From Gammaproteobacteria bacterium (GTDB taxonomy: Bacteria > Pseudomonadota > Gammaproteobacteria > Granulosicoccales > Granulosicoccaceae), in the NCBI GenBank assembly GCA_020444765.1, contig JAGRHW010000024.1, positions 1 to 17,611 on the forward strand: DNA of 17,611 nt, written 5' to 3'. How positions within the stretch are numbered: the stretch's first letter is position 1; every line of letters starts with the position of its first letter. Shown in pieces: positions 6,351 to 14,211 of the stretch. The translations under genes and the position numbers were made by a program. The notes beneath the pieces were generated by a model that was given only the letters and a program-made list of their open reading frames with translations, had not been told where the DNA came from and ran no database searches.

Positions 6351-7418
6351 TTACAAAGCCAGGTGGTCAAGGATGCCTTGCGCAACGTCCCGACAGGCAA
6401 GGTTTTGTATTTCGAGGGAAAGATCGTGCTCGCCCAGCGTCCCGTAACGGGCCGGACGGGTGGCCTTGAACAGGGCGATGGTCGGCGTTCGCGCCGCGCT
6501 GGCCAGATGCATCGGGCCGGTATCGGCGCAGATAAATGCGTCTAGTTGTGACAACATGCCGCCCAGCACGCGCAAGTCCGGCGAGGAAATCTGTAGGGCG
6601 GCGGCCGGCAGTTTTTCCTGCCCAGGCACCAGGATATCGACGATATCGAGATTTTCCCGCAATACCTGCAAGCTCTCGACCAGCTCCTGCCAGTAACTGT
6701 CGGCGATAATCTTGTTGTTGCGTGCGTTACGGAAAATGCCGATCAGATGGCGCTCGCCTCGCTGGTAATGTTGCTGTTCGGAAAATTTCACCAGATCCTC
6801 GCGGCCTTGTTGCTTTTCCGCTTCGGACAGATTGATGTCGAGAAATTTTTCATAATCGCCGTCATCGCCGCTGAAGGCGGACATCAGCGCCAGCGGCTGC
6901 AGCGCCATATGCGGATCGGCGCCGTCCAGCGACACCGCGTGCGTCAGCGGCAACCAGTTGTTTTCGTCGTAATAACCGAGTTTCATCGGCGCCCGCAGCA
7001 GACTGGCAACGATGGAATTGGTGCTGGAGGTCCGGCTGACATTGATAATCAGATCATAATTATTGGCGTTGAGTTTTTTTATTTCACGAAACAGGCGAAA
7101 GGGATTTTTCAGCAGCTTTCTCGGCGCATCAAATATCTCCCCGACATTTGGCATGCCGCTGAGCATGTTCTTTGTGTAGGCCGAGCCGATCACGACATCC
7201 ACACTGGCATGCGGGAGCCTTTTGCCCAGCGCCTTGATCAAGGGCGTCAGAAAAATAATATTGCCGATCCGGTAATTGATGCGGATGATCAGGATTCGCT
7301 TGACTATCGCAGGATCGATTTTTTCCTCGGTTTTTCTGGAGGGGAACAGCTTTCCGAGCACGGCATACATCAGTTTGCGCGCTTTCTTCCGCAACGCACT
7401 GTGGGCGGGAATTCCCAT
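6351..7418 (-). CDS. Glycosyltransferase family 9 (heptosyltransferase-like)
   Basis: A 355-residue GT9 protein, probably adding heptose or a related sugar from an ADP-sugar to the LPS core on the cytoplasmic face. The N-terminal Rossmann entry is KRILIIRINYRIGNIIFLTP (residues 40-59), after a basic extension of about 38 residues that may sit on the membrane. The donor-side GT9 signature D-T-G-x-x-H is at 299-304 (DTGPMHLASAARTP). At residue 53, where WaaC-type enzymes have the catalytic Asp of the S-x-G-D loop, this protein has Asn. It starts 30 bp after hldD, with AAAGGA before the ATG, in the order hldE-hldD-GT9. The exact acceptor cannot be read; it could be WaaC/WaaF/WaaQ-like or a GT9 of another core sugar. 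Confidence 0.85.
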   Translation of the reverse strand: MGIPAHSALRKKARKLMYAVLGKLFPSRKTEEKIDPAIVKRILIIRINYRIGNIIFLTPLIKALGKRLPHASVDVVIGSAYTKNMLSGMPNVGEIFDAPRKLLKNPFRLFREIKKLNANNYDLIINVSRTSSTNSIVASLLRAPMKLGYYDENNWLPLTHAVSLDGADPHMALQPLALMSAFSGDDGDYEKFLDINLSEAEKQQGREDLVKFSEQQHYQRGERHLIGIFRNARNNKIIADSYWQELVESLQVLRENLDIVDILVPGQEKLPAAALQISSPDLRVLGGMLSQLDAFICADTGPMHLASAARTPTIALFKATRPARYGTLGEHDLSLEIQNLACRDVAQGILDHLAL

Positions 7419-7448
7419 CGATTTTGAATCCTTTATGGTTTTTATTGA

Positions 7449-8402
7449 CTAGCGGTTCAGCCAGGCCAGATAACGCTCTACGCCATCGGCAACCGGGGTA
7501 AACGCATCCGTGTAGCCGGCGGCCCGCAGCTTGGTCAGGTCCGCCTCGGTAAAACTCTGGTAGCGGCCTTGCAAATGCTCCGGAAACGGAATGTATTCGA
7601 TCTCACCCCTGCCGTGAAACTTCACCACCGCTTCGGCAACCGCCTGAAACGGCTCCGAACGCCCCGTGCCCAGATTAAAGATGCCGGACTTTTGCGGGTG
7701 ATCGAGAAACCACAGATTGACCTTGCACACATCATCTACGTAGACAAAGTCACGCCGCTGGCCGCCATCCGGATAGCCGTCGCTGCCCTCGAAAAGCCGG
7801 GCGTTTTCACCTTTTCTGATTTGCCCGTCCAGATGAAAAGCCACACTCGCCATGCTGCCCTTGTGTTGTTCACGCGGGCCGTAGACGTTGAAATAACGAA
7901 AGCCGACGACCTGGGAATGAATCACCGGCAGCAGTTTGCGGACATACTGGTCAAACAGAAACTTGGAATAACCGTACACATTAAGCGGCTGCTCGAACTG
8001 TTTGTCCTCGATGAAATTATCCGTCCGGCCGCCGTAGGTTGCGGCGGAACTGGCGTATAAAAAAGGAATCTTGCGCGCCTGGCAATAATGCAACAGCGTT
8101 TTCGAATAGCTGAAATTGTTATCCATCATATAGCGGCCGTCCCATTCGGTAGTCGCGGAACAGGCTCCTTGATGAAAAACCGCTTGTACGCCGTCCTGCT
8201 GATCGAACTCCTCGCCGTTTTTTATGCAGGCGAGAAACGCGTCCTTGTCCATGTAATCGGCAATCTCGAGATCGGCGATATTGAGGAATTTTTCGCCTCT
8301 CGTCAGATCATCGACCACCAGAATATTGTCGATACCGCGTTCGTTGAGCGCTCTGACAATATTGCTGCCGATAAACCCGGCTCCTCCGGTGACTATAAAC
8401 AT
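7449..8402 (-). CDS. hldD: ADP-L-glycero-D-manno-heptose-6-epimerase
   Basis: A 317-residue short-chain dehydrogenase-type epimerase that converts ADP-D-glycero-beta-D-manno-heptose to the L-glycero form, the donor for inner-core heptose. The start at ATG 8402 is chosen over an upstream TTG at 8456: the protein then begins [14 protein letters not shown] with the NADP Rossmann motif TGGAGFIG at 5-12, as in the family, and GGGAG sits 8 nt upstream. The catalytic Y-x-x-x-K is Tyr143/Lys147 in NVYGYSKF. The typical [16 protein letters not shown] segment is present. The gap to the hldE stop is 5 bp, so the two are coupled. Confidence 0.96.
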   Translation of the reverse strand: MFIVTGGAGFIGSNIVRALNERGIDNILVVDDLTRGEKFLNIADLEIADYMDKDAFLACIKNGEEFDQQDGVQAVFHQGACSATTEWDGRYMMDNNFSYSKTLLHYCQARKIPFLYASSAATYGGRTDNFIEDKQFEQPLNVYGYSKFLFDQYVRKLLPVIHSQVVGFRYFNVYGPREQHKGSMASVAFHLDGQIRKGENARLFEGSDGYPDGGQRRDFVYVDDVCKVNLWFLDHPQKSGIFNLGTGRSEPFQAVAEAVVKFHGRGEIEYIPFPEHLQGRYQSFTEADLTKLRAAGYTDAFTPVADGVERYLAWLNR

Positions 8403-8407
8403 GGCCT

Positions 8408-9838
8408 TTACTCCCGGCTGTTTTTTATCGCATCTATAATAGCGGTGGTCGAACAACCATCCTCGAACTGGAGGATTTTGACCTCGCCGCCGTTGTCAAG
8501 CACCTGCCGGTGTCCGGCGATTTCCTCGACCGTGTAATCGCCGCCCTTGACCAGCACATCCGGCAGCAGGGTTGCAATAAGATCTTCAGGAGTTTCCTCG
8601 TCAAATTCCACCACCCAGTCGACCGCCGCCAGACTCGCCAGCACCGTCATCCGGTTTTCGCAGGAGTTGATCGGCCGCCCCGCACCCTTGAGCTGCCGCA
8701 CCGAGCGGTCGCTGTTGACCGCAACGACAAGCCTGTCGCCAAGCTGCGCGGCGCTGTTCAGATAGGACACGTGACCGGCGTGCAGGATATCGAAGCAACC
8801 GTTGGTCATCACCACGGTTTCATCACGCCGCTTGGCTTCCTCGACGACCAGCGCCAGCTCTTCCTTGCTCATCACGCCGCTGCCGGTAACGTCCTGGGTG
8901 GCCATGGCCGCCGCCAGCTCGGCGCGGTTGACGGTCGAGGTACCAACCTTGGTAACCACCACACCCGCGGCGACATTCGCCAGCCTGGCGGCCTCGGCCA
9001 GCGGCAGACCCGCCGCCAGGCCGCTGGCAAGCGTCGAGATCACCGTATCGCCGGCACCCGTGACATCGCTGACCGATACCGCCATGGTCGGCAGATGAAG
9101 GGCCGGTTCATTCGCCTCGATCAGCGTCATGCCTTTTTCGCTGCGTGTCACCAGCACCGCTTCAAAATCGTATTCGGCCATCATGGTGCGCGCTTTGTCG
9201 ACCAGTTCGTCGTCCGTCCGGCAGACACCGGCCACGGCTTCGAACTCGGCAAGATTCGGGGTAATCAGGCTGGCGCCCCGGTATTTGTGAAAATCCGTCC
9301 CTTTGGGGTCGACCAGCACCGGCAGGCCGGCCTGACGCGCGCGTTGGATCATCTGCGACGCCTCGGCCAGGGTGCCCTTGTTGTAGTCCGACAGCACCAC
9401 GACACCGGCCTTATCCAGCGCACCGGTAAATTTTTCCAGCAATTCTGACGCGTCGCCCGCCTGAAAGCCCTGCTCGAAATCCAGCCGGATCAGTTGCTGG
9501 CCATGACTCAGGACCCGCAGTTTGAGAATCGTCGGTACGCCTGCAAGACGGACGAAATCGGTCTCGACCGCGTGCTGTGTAAGCTGCCAGATCAGCGTGG
9601 TGCACGCCTCGTCATCACCGGTCAGACCGATCAGCCTGACGCCACCGCCCAGGGCCGCAATACTTTGCGCAACGTTGGCCGCGCCGCCGGCCCGGTCTTC
9701 CGATTCCGTGACATTGACGACCGGCACCGGCGCCTCCGGAGAAATCCGCCGGGTGCCGCCGGTCAGGTATCGGTCAAGCATCACGTCGCCGATGACGAGC
9801 ACCTTGGCGGCGGAAAAATCGGGTAGTTTGGATTTCAT
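8408..9838 (-). CDS. hldE: Bifunctional heptose-7-phosphate kinase / heptose-1-phosphate adenylyltransferase
   Basis: A 476-residue two-domain enzyme of ADP-heptose synthesis, of normal length for HldE. The N-terminal ribokinase-like domain (residues 1 to ~315) carries [20 protein letters not shown] (17-36), the GGAAN glycine motif near 51 and GAGDT at 261-265 with the catalytic Asp264. It phosphorylates heptose-7-phosphate at C1. The C-terminal cytidylyltransferase-like domain (~340-476) has [16 protein letters not shown] (345-360) with the HAGH nucleotide-binding motif and adenylylates the product. It is first in the hldE-hldD-GT9 group; AAGG is 6 nt before the ATG. A possible promoter lies at 9874-9900. 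gmhA and gmhB, needed for the full route, are not in the window. Confidence 0.97.
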   Translation of the reverse strand: MKSKLPDFSAAKVLVIGDVMLDRYLTGGTRRISPEAPVPVVNVTESEDRAGGAANVAQSIAALGGGVRLIGLTGDDEACTTLIWQLTQHAVETDFVRLAGVPTILKLRVLSHGQQLIRLDFEQGFQAGDASELLEKFTGALDKAGVVVLSDYNKGTLAEASQMIQRARQAGLPVLVDPKGTDFHKYRGASLITPNLAEFEAVAGVCRTDDELVDKARTMMAEYDFEAVLVTRSEKGMTLIEANEPALHLPTMAVSVSDVTGAGDTVISTLASGLAAGLPLAEAARLANVAAGVVVTKVGTSTVNRAELAAAMATQDVTGSGVMSKEELALVVEEAKRRDETVVMTNGCFDILHAGHVSYLNSAAQLGDRLVVAVNSDRSVRQLKGAGRPINSCENRMTVLASLAAVDWVVEFDEETPEDLIATLLPDVLVKGGDYTVEEIAGHRQVLDNGGEVKILQFEDGCSTTAIIDAIKNSRE

Positions 9839-9873
9839 CGAAAACCTTGATCGGAACGCAACTGCACACCGGC

Positions 9874-9900
9874 CTTATAGTGAATGAGCGCCATTGTAAC
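9874..9900 (-). promoter_or_regulatory. Candidate hldE promoter
   Basis: On the minus strand, TATAAG (9874-9879) lies 15 bp after GTTACA (9895-9900). The spacing is short and the -35 poor, so this is only a candidate. A start near 9867 would give a leader of about 28 nt ahead of hldE. Confidence 0.3.
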
Positions 9901-10030
9901 CGCGCGCTCCGGACATCCCAAATTTTGCCTGTGCCGAAAGCGCCTTTAGCCGGAAACACGCTAACCGGACCTGAATTCCACGCTTTTATTACCGGCTGGT
10001 CACGGATACACTCGAGCACCTGATCATTTC

Positions 10031-10052
10031 CGGCCGTGATTAACGACGGCCG
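10031..10052 (+). other. Leader hairpin before the thiamine-binding-type gene
   Basis: CGGCCGT (10031-10037) and ACGGCCG (10046-10052) form a perfect 7-bp stem with an 8-nt loop, 25 bp before ATG 10078. No U-tract follows, so it is not an intrinsic terminator. It may affect translation or be a protein site. The ACCTGATC upstream is not part of a TPP riboswitch as far as can be seen. Confidence 0.4.
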
Positions 10053-10077
10053 CGCCATCAAGCTCAGGAGTGGAGTC

Positions 10078-10389
10078 ATGCATGCGATCGTCGGTTTTAC
10101 CCTGGTGCCGGTCGGCTCGGGTGTTTCCGTTTCACCCTATATAGCAGCCTTGGAACGTGTTTTGGAAAAATCCGGACTGACCTTCGAGCTCAACGCCAAC
10201 AGCACCAATATCGAGGGCGAATGGGACAGGGTTTTTGCGGTTTTACGCCAGTGTCACGAAGTCGTGCATGGCGAGGGCGCTCCGAGAATCCATACCACCA
10301 TTCAGGTCGGCACCCGTACCGACAAGGAACAGACCATGGCCGACAAGCTGAAAAGCGTGATCAAGCGCCGGCCGCTACAAACGGCCTAG
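10078..10389 (+). CDS. MTH1187/UPF0045-type thiamine-binding protein
   Basis: A 103-residue cytoplasmic protein with the ferredoxin-like MTH1187/UPF0045 (DUF77) pattern: MHAIVGFTLVPVGSGVSVSP at the start, YIAALERVLEKSGLTFELNA, then NIEGEWDRVFAVLRQCHEVV and PRIHTTIQVGTRTDKEQTM. The start at ATG 10078 fits the family length and has AGGAG at 10066-10070, 7 nt upstream. Members bind thiamine or related hydroxymethylpyrimidines in known structures, and their physiological role is unsettled. Here it stands alone, divergent from hldE, with no thi genes nearby. Its partner, if any, is not obvious; the TAXI receptor follows 158 bp later behind its own possible promoter. Confidence 0.85.
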   Translation: MHAIVGFTLVPVGSGVSVSPYIAALERVLEKSGLTFELNANSTNIEGEWDRVFAVLRQCHEVVHGEGAPRIHTTIQVGTRTDKEQTMADKLKSVIKRRPLQTA

Positions 10390-10454
10390 TGGGGGCCCAG
10401 AATGATTTGTCGAGATAAAACCGGCTAACGGATTTTATTCCCGGTCACCGTCCC

Positions 10455-10506
10455 TATAATGTGCCGTATGAGTCTGCGGGTCGTCGCGGGAATTCGCCGC
10501 AGACTC
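10455..10506 (+). promoter_or_regulatory. -10 element and leader hairpin of the TAXI gene
   Basis: A perfect TATAAT at 10455-10460 lacks a good -35 at the usual distance. In the following leader, GAGTCTGCGG (10470-10479) pairs with CCGCAGACTC (10497-10506) as a 10-bp perfect stem with a 17-nt loop. The ribosome site GGAGAG (10534-10539) lies outside the hairpin. No U-tract follows, so it is more likely an mRNA-stabilising or regulator-bound structure than a terminator. Confidence 0.45.
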
Positions 10507-10547
10507 GCCGAGCCTGTTCCTGCCATTACTTGCGGAGAGCTTCACTG

Positions 10548-11399
10548 ATGTCCAAATCCCTTACCGCCGCCCTGCTCTTACTCTGTGTCAGTACGCCCTT
10601 GCTGGCTACCAATGTGGTCATCACGACCGGAAGCCGGGGTGGATCTTACTTTGCCACCGGTGAAAAACTCGCCACCATCCTGTCAGAATATGACTACACT
10701 GCAACGGTCGAGAAAAGCCGCGGCTCGATTGAAAATATCGAACGGGTAGCGAACGGCGAAGCGGCCATAGGGTTTACCCAGCTCGACGCCCTGGCCTGGT
10801 GGATGAATAAAAACCCCACGCCGCCCGACGGCAAACCGTTCACCGTGCTTGGTAACCTGTTTCCGGAGTGTGTGTATATCGCCGTCAACAAAAAAGGGCC
10901 GATTGACGATGAGGACGACCTGCAATCCGACAAAGGCAGGATCGCAGTGCAAAAACGCGGCTCAGGTTCAGCAGTCACCTGGGAATACATGCGCATGCTG
11001 GAACCCGGTTATGCCGAATCCCAAACCATTTTCCAGGGCGGCATGCAGGTGCTGGCGCAACTGGCGGACAATCCGGACGGTGAATTCAACGCCTTTATGT
11101 GGGTCAGCGATCCACAAAATCTGGACCAGCGTTACCTGCAGACCGTGCTGAACAACGAGAACCTGAAACTGATCGATGTCGACGATAAGGACCTCAACGA
11201 CAAGTTTGAGCCTCTCGGCCGACCCATCTACCGCTTCGAGGAGCCCGATGTCGCCAAAGGCTTGATCATGGATCAGGAAATCAATACGATTTGCATGGAT
11301 GCCGTCGTCATCGCCGGCAAGTCGGCGGACGACGATATGCTCGACGATGTGGCTGATATTCTGATCAACCACAGAAACCGCCTCTTCGGAAAAGAATAA
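10548..11399 (+). CDS. TAXI-family TRAP transporter solute receptor
   Basis: A 283-residue periplasmic binding protein of the TAXI group. The start at ATG 10548 has GGAGAG 8 nt upstream and opens a clear signal peptide (residues 1-20, LLLLCVSTPLLA); an upstream in-frame extension lacks this character. The mature protein begins TNVVITTGSRGGSYFATGEK, the typical TAXI opening, followed by SRGSIENIERVANGEAAIGF, the usual ligand-lobe segment. TAXI receptors normally deliver a substrate such as a carboxylate or amino acid to a fused DctQM membrane protein. None is adjacent, so this is an orphan whose permease is elsewhere or which acts as a sensor. The ligand cannot be read from sequence. Confidence 0.8.
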   Translation: MSKSLTAALLLLCVSTPLLATNVVITTGSRGGSYFATGEKLATILSEYDYTATVEKSRGSIENIERVANGEAAIGFTQLDALAWWMNKNPTPPDGKPFTVLGNLFPECVYIAVNKKGPIDDEDDLQSDKGRIAVQKRGSGSAVTWEYMRMLEPGYAESQTIFQGGMQVLAQLADNPDGEFNAFMWVSDPQNLDQRYLQTVLNNENLKLIDVDDKDLNDKFEPLGRPIYRFEEPDVAKGLIMDQEINTICMDAVVIAGKSADDDMLDDVADILINHRNRLFGKE

Positions 11400-11412
11400 A
11401 CCGTCTCCCGAC

Positions 11413-11460
11413 ACCTTCCGGGTAGAGTCACCCGGAAGGTTTCAAACGACTGTTTGAAAC
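11413..11460 (+). terminator. Two tandem hairpins after the TAXI gene
   Basis: The first stem is ACCTTCCGGGT (11413-11423) with ACCCGGAAGGT (11430-11440), 11 bp perfect with a 6-nt loop. The second is GTTTCAAAC (11439-11447) with GTTTGAAAC (11452-11460), 9 bp perfect with a 4-nt loop. They share two bases, so only one can be fully formed at its edge. Neither is followed by a real U-tract. Termination or 3'-end protection is the likely role, beginning 13 bp after the stop at 11399. Confidence 0.6.
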
Positions 11461-11516
11461 CGGCTTCATGGAGTAGCAATAGTCGTTGCCATATCCCCGG
11501 TATTGCCTTAAGATCA

Positions 11517-11556
11517 TGTCAAATATTTGACAGACTAGTGATCGTCTGCCTTATCT
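11517..11556 (+). promoter_or_regulatory. Palindromic operator overlapping a -35 element
   Basis: TGTCAAATATTTGACA (11517-11532) is a perfect 16-bp palindrome whose right end is TTGACA (11527-11532), the consensus -35. A weak -10, TTATCT (11551-11556), follows with 18-bp spacing. A dimeric regulator bound here would occlude the polymerase. The predicted start near 11563 gives a leader of about 245 nt before the lipoprotein. The cognate regulator is not in the window. Confidence 0.5.
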
Positions 11557-11806
11557 TCCCGTCCGGATGAATGCGTTTTTGGCAATGTTCGATCAGCTGA
11601 CGCAAATAGATAGATTGTTATTTACTATTTTTTAATACAAGGCTGTTTAAAGATATTTTTTATAATAGCAATACTGTTTAAGACGAGTAGCCGCTGTTCG
11701 CAAGGTTTTAAACACCCTTCCCGCTACTGTTTTTTCATTGATCTGCTAAACCTTATTCCAACTCATTAGGTTTTTCTGATACCCGACTGCGGGAAAGGTA
11801 CTTTGT

Positions 11807-13960
11807 GTGAGACATGCAAAACGACTTCTAACTAGTCAACTACCAACAACACTGATCCTTGCCCTGTTGCTGAGCGCCTGCGGAGGCTCCGGTGGCGGTG
11901 ACGGATCCCCGACTAACTCCGGTAACGGTGGCGATACAAATTCGTCCAACTCCGGTGGCGGCAATAATCCCGAGGATGACGGCAACGCGGCGAATGAAAC
12001 CTCCAGGGACATAGGACTTTATATCAACGAAGTCATGCCTGAAATACGCCTTAATAAATCCACCGCGCTGCAGGATACCGACAACAGCCCGCAACCCTGG
12101 CTGGAAATCTACAACAGCGGCTCCTCAACGATCGATCTAACCGGCTTCAGCCTGGTCGCCAGCGGTGACGGCAAGCAATCCTGGTCGTTTCCGTCCGTAC
12201 AGATTCAGGCAAAGGACTTTCTGCGCATCTGGGGGTCAGGTAAGGACCGGTCAAACAATCCCGGCGAGCTTCACACCAGCTTCTCGATCATGGGTATGCA
12301 AAGCCTGACCCTGAAACACAAGGACGGCAGCGTCCTCGACAAAGTCAAGGACATCGTCATTCCTCCCGATCAATCCTGGGGACGTTATCCGGATGGTCAG
12401 GCCTGGACATGGTTTTATGACTCGCCGACACCTGGCGCCCCGAACCCGCAGGGTAACGATCGCTTCAGTCTCAACTGCGACGATTTATCACTGACGGCCG
12501 GCGCACCGTTTCAACTTAAGACAACTCCGTCCACCAACGTCACCTGGCAGTCCGACAATGGCCTGGTAAACGTCGACAGCAAGGGCGAACTGTTTGCCGC
12601 ATCGGAAGGCAAGGGCAAACAAAATCTGGCCAGAATTACCGCCAGCGACGCAGACGGCAACAGCCGCAGCTGCGAGGTAACCGTCGTCAACTGGATGGCC
12701 AACCGATCCAGACTGACCGTGGTCGGCACGCCGGCTGCGGATTTTCTGATCGACTACATGGACGGACAGATTTTACATTCGACACCCGGCAAGCTGTTCG
12801 CTTCGACAGATGGCATGAAATCCTCGGAGCAGATCGGCTCGTTTCCGACGACTCCGACAGCGCCGATCATGCGAAAAACACCGTACGGTTATTTCGCAAG
12901 CACCGGGCCCACTATTTATTACAGCCCTGACCTCAGCAGCTGGGCTCCGGATTTGGCAATGCGCCATGAAAACCTGAATCACGGCTTCGCACATTTCCAT
13001 GACGATCATTCAGGCAAGAGCTATCTTTACGCCGGCGAATATTCTACCGGCAACACCGATATCCATTCGGTCTATAAAGGCGTGCAGACCCAACACGGGC
13101 CGGCCACATGGAAAGAGGTTCTGCGTTTCGGTTCGTTGCAGGACTTTTATAACGATCACAGCAAGCTGGACACAATCCGCCATATTCATCTGGTGATCAC
13201 CGACCCCTATACCGGTCACGTCTGGGTTGGCACCGGCGATGCCGATCAGCACTCGCGCTTGTATTACTCTGATGACAACGGCAGCAGCTTCAAACTGATC
13301 GGTGTCGGTTCGCAAAAATTCCGCTCGCTATCGGTATGGTTCACCAAGGACTACGTCTACTGGAACATGGACAGCGAACTGGTGCCGGAGCATGTCTACC
13401 GCCTGCCGCGCAGCAAATACCATAAAAACGGCAATGAATGGGCATCCCTGACGCCTGAACTTTCATCCGGCACAACAAAGCCGGGCGTCAAGTATATGAT
13501 CACGGCCACCAAAGGCTACCATTTCCCGCATGGCGTCGGTTATATCTATATCGAAGATCAGGCCCGACAGCTCAGCTACAAAGAGCGCGTGCGACCGATC
13601 GAGGATCCACAGTACGATTACTCCGAGGATGTAGCCGAACTCACCCACGCCTCGCACTGGTATCACCTCTGGGTCAAGGACCAGAACGGCGAAGACGTCC
13701 TGATCATGAATACCTCTGCCGAAGGCACCGAGCCCTTTCAACGCGATGAGAAAAGCCGCACGTTTGGCTTCAAGGAGCGATCAGACGGCTCTGTCGACGT
13801 GCAGGAGCTGCTTGCCATGCCATCGAAAACACCGGACGTGCATAATGCCTACACGCAGTTGATTCCCAACCTGCAGGACCAGGACGGTTATATCTATTTT
13901 CGCGGAAGGGAGACAGCTCACCGTACCTACAAGATGCGCCTGCACTGGGTTGATCAGTGA
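11807..13960 (+). CDS. Large lipoprotein: LTD, Ig-like and BNR-propeller domains
   Basis: A 717-residue predicted lipoprotein. The GTG start at 11807 has AAAGG 8 nt upstream and places the lipobox LLSAC at residues 21-25, with Cys25 as lipidation site. A Gly/Ser/Asn-rich linker follows (26-66). Residues ~68-213 form a lamin-tail (LTD) domain: YINEVMP, WLEIYNSGSSTIDLTGFSLV, GRYPDG and SPTPGAPN. Residues ~219-295 look like a bacterial Ig-like domain with two Cys (224, 289) that could form a disulfide. The rest (~300-717) resembles a beta-propeller with Asp-box repeats, for example YYSDDNGSSFKLI. LTD modules are often carried on secreted nucleases and surface proteins; no nuclease or sialidase catalytic set is evident. 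A surface-binding role is the most that can be inferred. Confidence 0.8.
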   Translation: MRHAKRLLTSQLPTTLILALLLSACGGSGGGDGSPTNSGNGGDTNSSNSGGGNNPEDDGNAANETSRDIGLYINEVMPEIRLNKSTALQDTDNSPQPWLEIYNSGSSTIDLTGFSLVASGDGKQSWSFPSVQIQAKDFLRIWGSGKDRSNNPGELHTSFSIMGMQSLTLKHKDGSVLDKVKDIVIPPDQSWGRYPDGQAWTWFYDSPTPGAPNPQGNDRFSLNCDDLSLTAGAPFQLKTTPSTNVTWQSDNGLVNVDSKGELFAASEGKGKQNLARITASDADGNSRSCEVTVVNWMANRSRLTVVGTPAADFLIDYMDGQILHSTPGKLFASTDGMKSSEQIGSFPTTPTAPIMRKTPYGYFASTGPTIYYSPDLSSWAPDLAMRHENLNHGFAHFHDDHSGKSYLYAGEYSTGNTDIHSVYKGVQTQHGPATWKEVLRFGSLQDFYNDHSKLDTIRHIHLVITDPYTGHVWVGTGDADQHSRLYYSDDNGSSFKLIGVGSQKFRSLSVWFTKDYVYWNMDSELVPEHVYRLPRSKYHKNGNEWASLTPELSSGTTKPGVKYMITATKGYHFPHGVGYIYIEDQARQLSYKERVRPIEDPQYDYSEDVAELTHASHWYHLWVKDQNGEDVLIMNTSAEGTEPFQRDEKSRTFGFKERSDGSVDVQELLAMPSKTPDVHNAYTQLIPNLQDQDGYIYFRGRETAHRTYKMRLHWVDQ

Positions 13961-13966
13961 TTCGAA

Positions 13967-13990
13967 CGGGCGGGCGTCAGAGCCCGCCCG
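13967..13990 (+). terminator. GC-rich hairpin after the lipoprotein gene
   Basis: CGGGCGGGC (13967-13975) pairs with GCCCGCCCG (13982-13990), 9 bp perfect with a 6-nt loop, starting 6 bp after the stop. Only a weak T-containing tract (GCTTTAT) follows, so terminator efficiency is uncertain. Confidence 0.65.
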
Positions 13991-14012
13991 GAAGCGCTTT
14001 ATACAACCGCTT

Positions 14013-14140
14013 CGTCATCCCCAAGTGCTTTAGTCGGGGATCCAGCACCTCCACCTGACAGTCCGCAGCTGGATTCCCGCCTGCGCGGGAATGACGGTCA
14101 TGCACTCACTTCGTCATCCCCGAGTGCCTTAGTCGGGGAT
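14013..14140. repeat. Second copy of the composite palindromic repeat, plus a half copy
   Basis: The 84-bp element at 14013-14096 has the same size and order as 85-168: CGTCAT, a hairpin ATCCCC/GGGGAT (14017-14041), a GACAGTCCGCAGCTGG spacer, and the hairpin ATTCCCGC-CTGC-GCGGGAAT (14073-14092) ending ATGACG. A second first-half copy follows at 14112-14140, offset 99 bp, with the perfect stem ATCCCCGA/TCGGGGAT. It lies between two convergent genes, a common site for such elements and for transcription termination. Confidence 0.85.
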
Positions 14141-14211
14141 CCAGTGTCGCCACGGAACAGCCCCGCCGCGTCACAGCAGTCGAGCAAACTATTATCAAGA
14201 CACCGTTGCTC

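Larger units (their letters stand above)
11400..11806. other. 407-bp AT-rich regulatory intergenic region
   Basis: It contains tandem hairpins (11413-11460), a perfect 16-bp palindrome over a -35 hexamer (11517-11532), a TATAAT at 11661-11666 without a matching -35, and a direct repeat CTGTTTAA at 11643-11650 and 11674-11681. The AT content rises clearly over 11590-11780 compared with the flanking genes. No credible ORF or structural RNA was seen. The long leader before the lipoprotein suggests complex control or an unseen small RNA. Confidence 0.5.

Noticed and set aside
8403..8456. Longer hldD starting at TTG 8456
   Set aside because: The extra 18 residues overlap hldE, are not typical of the family, and ATG 8402 has a proper ribosome site and gives the canonical Rossmann start.
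8510..9448. Long plus-strand open frame (312 codons) opposite hldE
   Set aside because: It is antisense to a confidently assigned HldE, has His/Arg/Gln-rich composition typical of shadow frames, and shows no domain.
10010..10080. TPP riboswitch before the thiamine-binding-type gene, prompted by ACCTGATC near 10018
   Set aside because: Only this short block resembles the THI box. The CTGAGA portion and the paired P2/P3 helices are not visible.
11517..11532. Pho box before the lipoprotein gene
   Set aside because: The TGTCA half-sites are inverted, not direct repeats with 11-bp period, so this is a palindromic operator instead.
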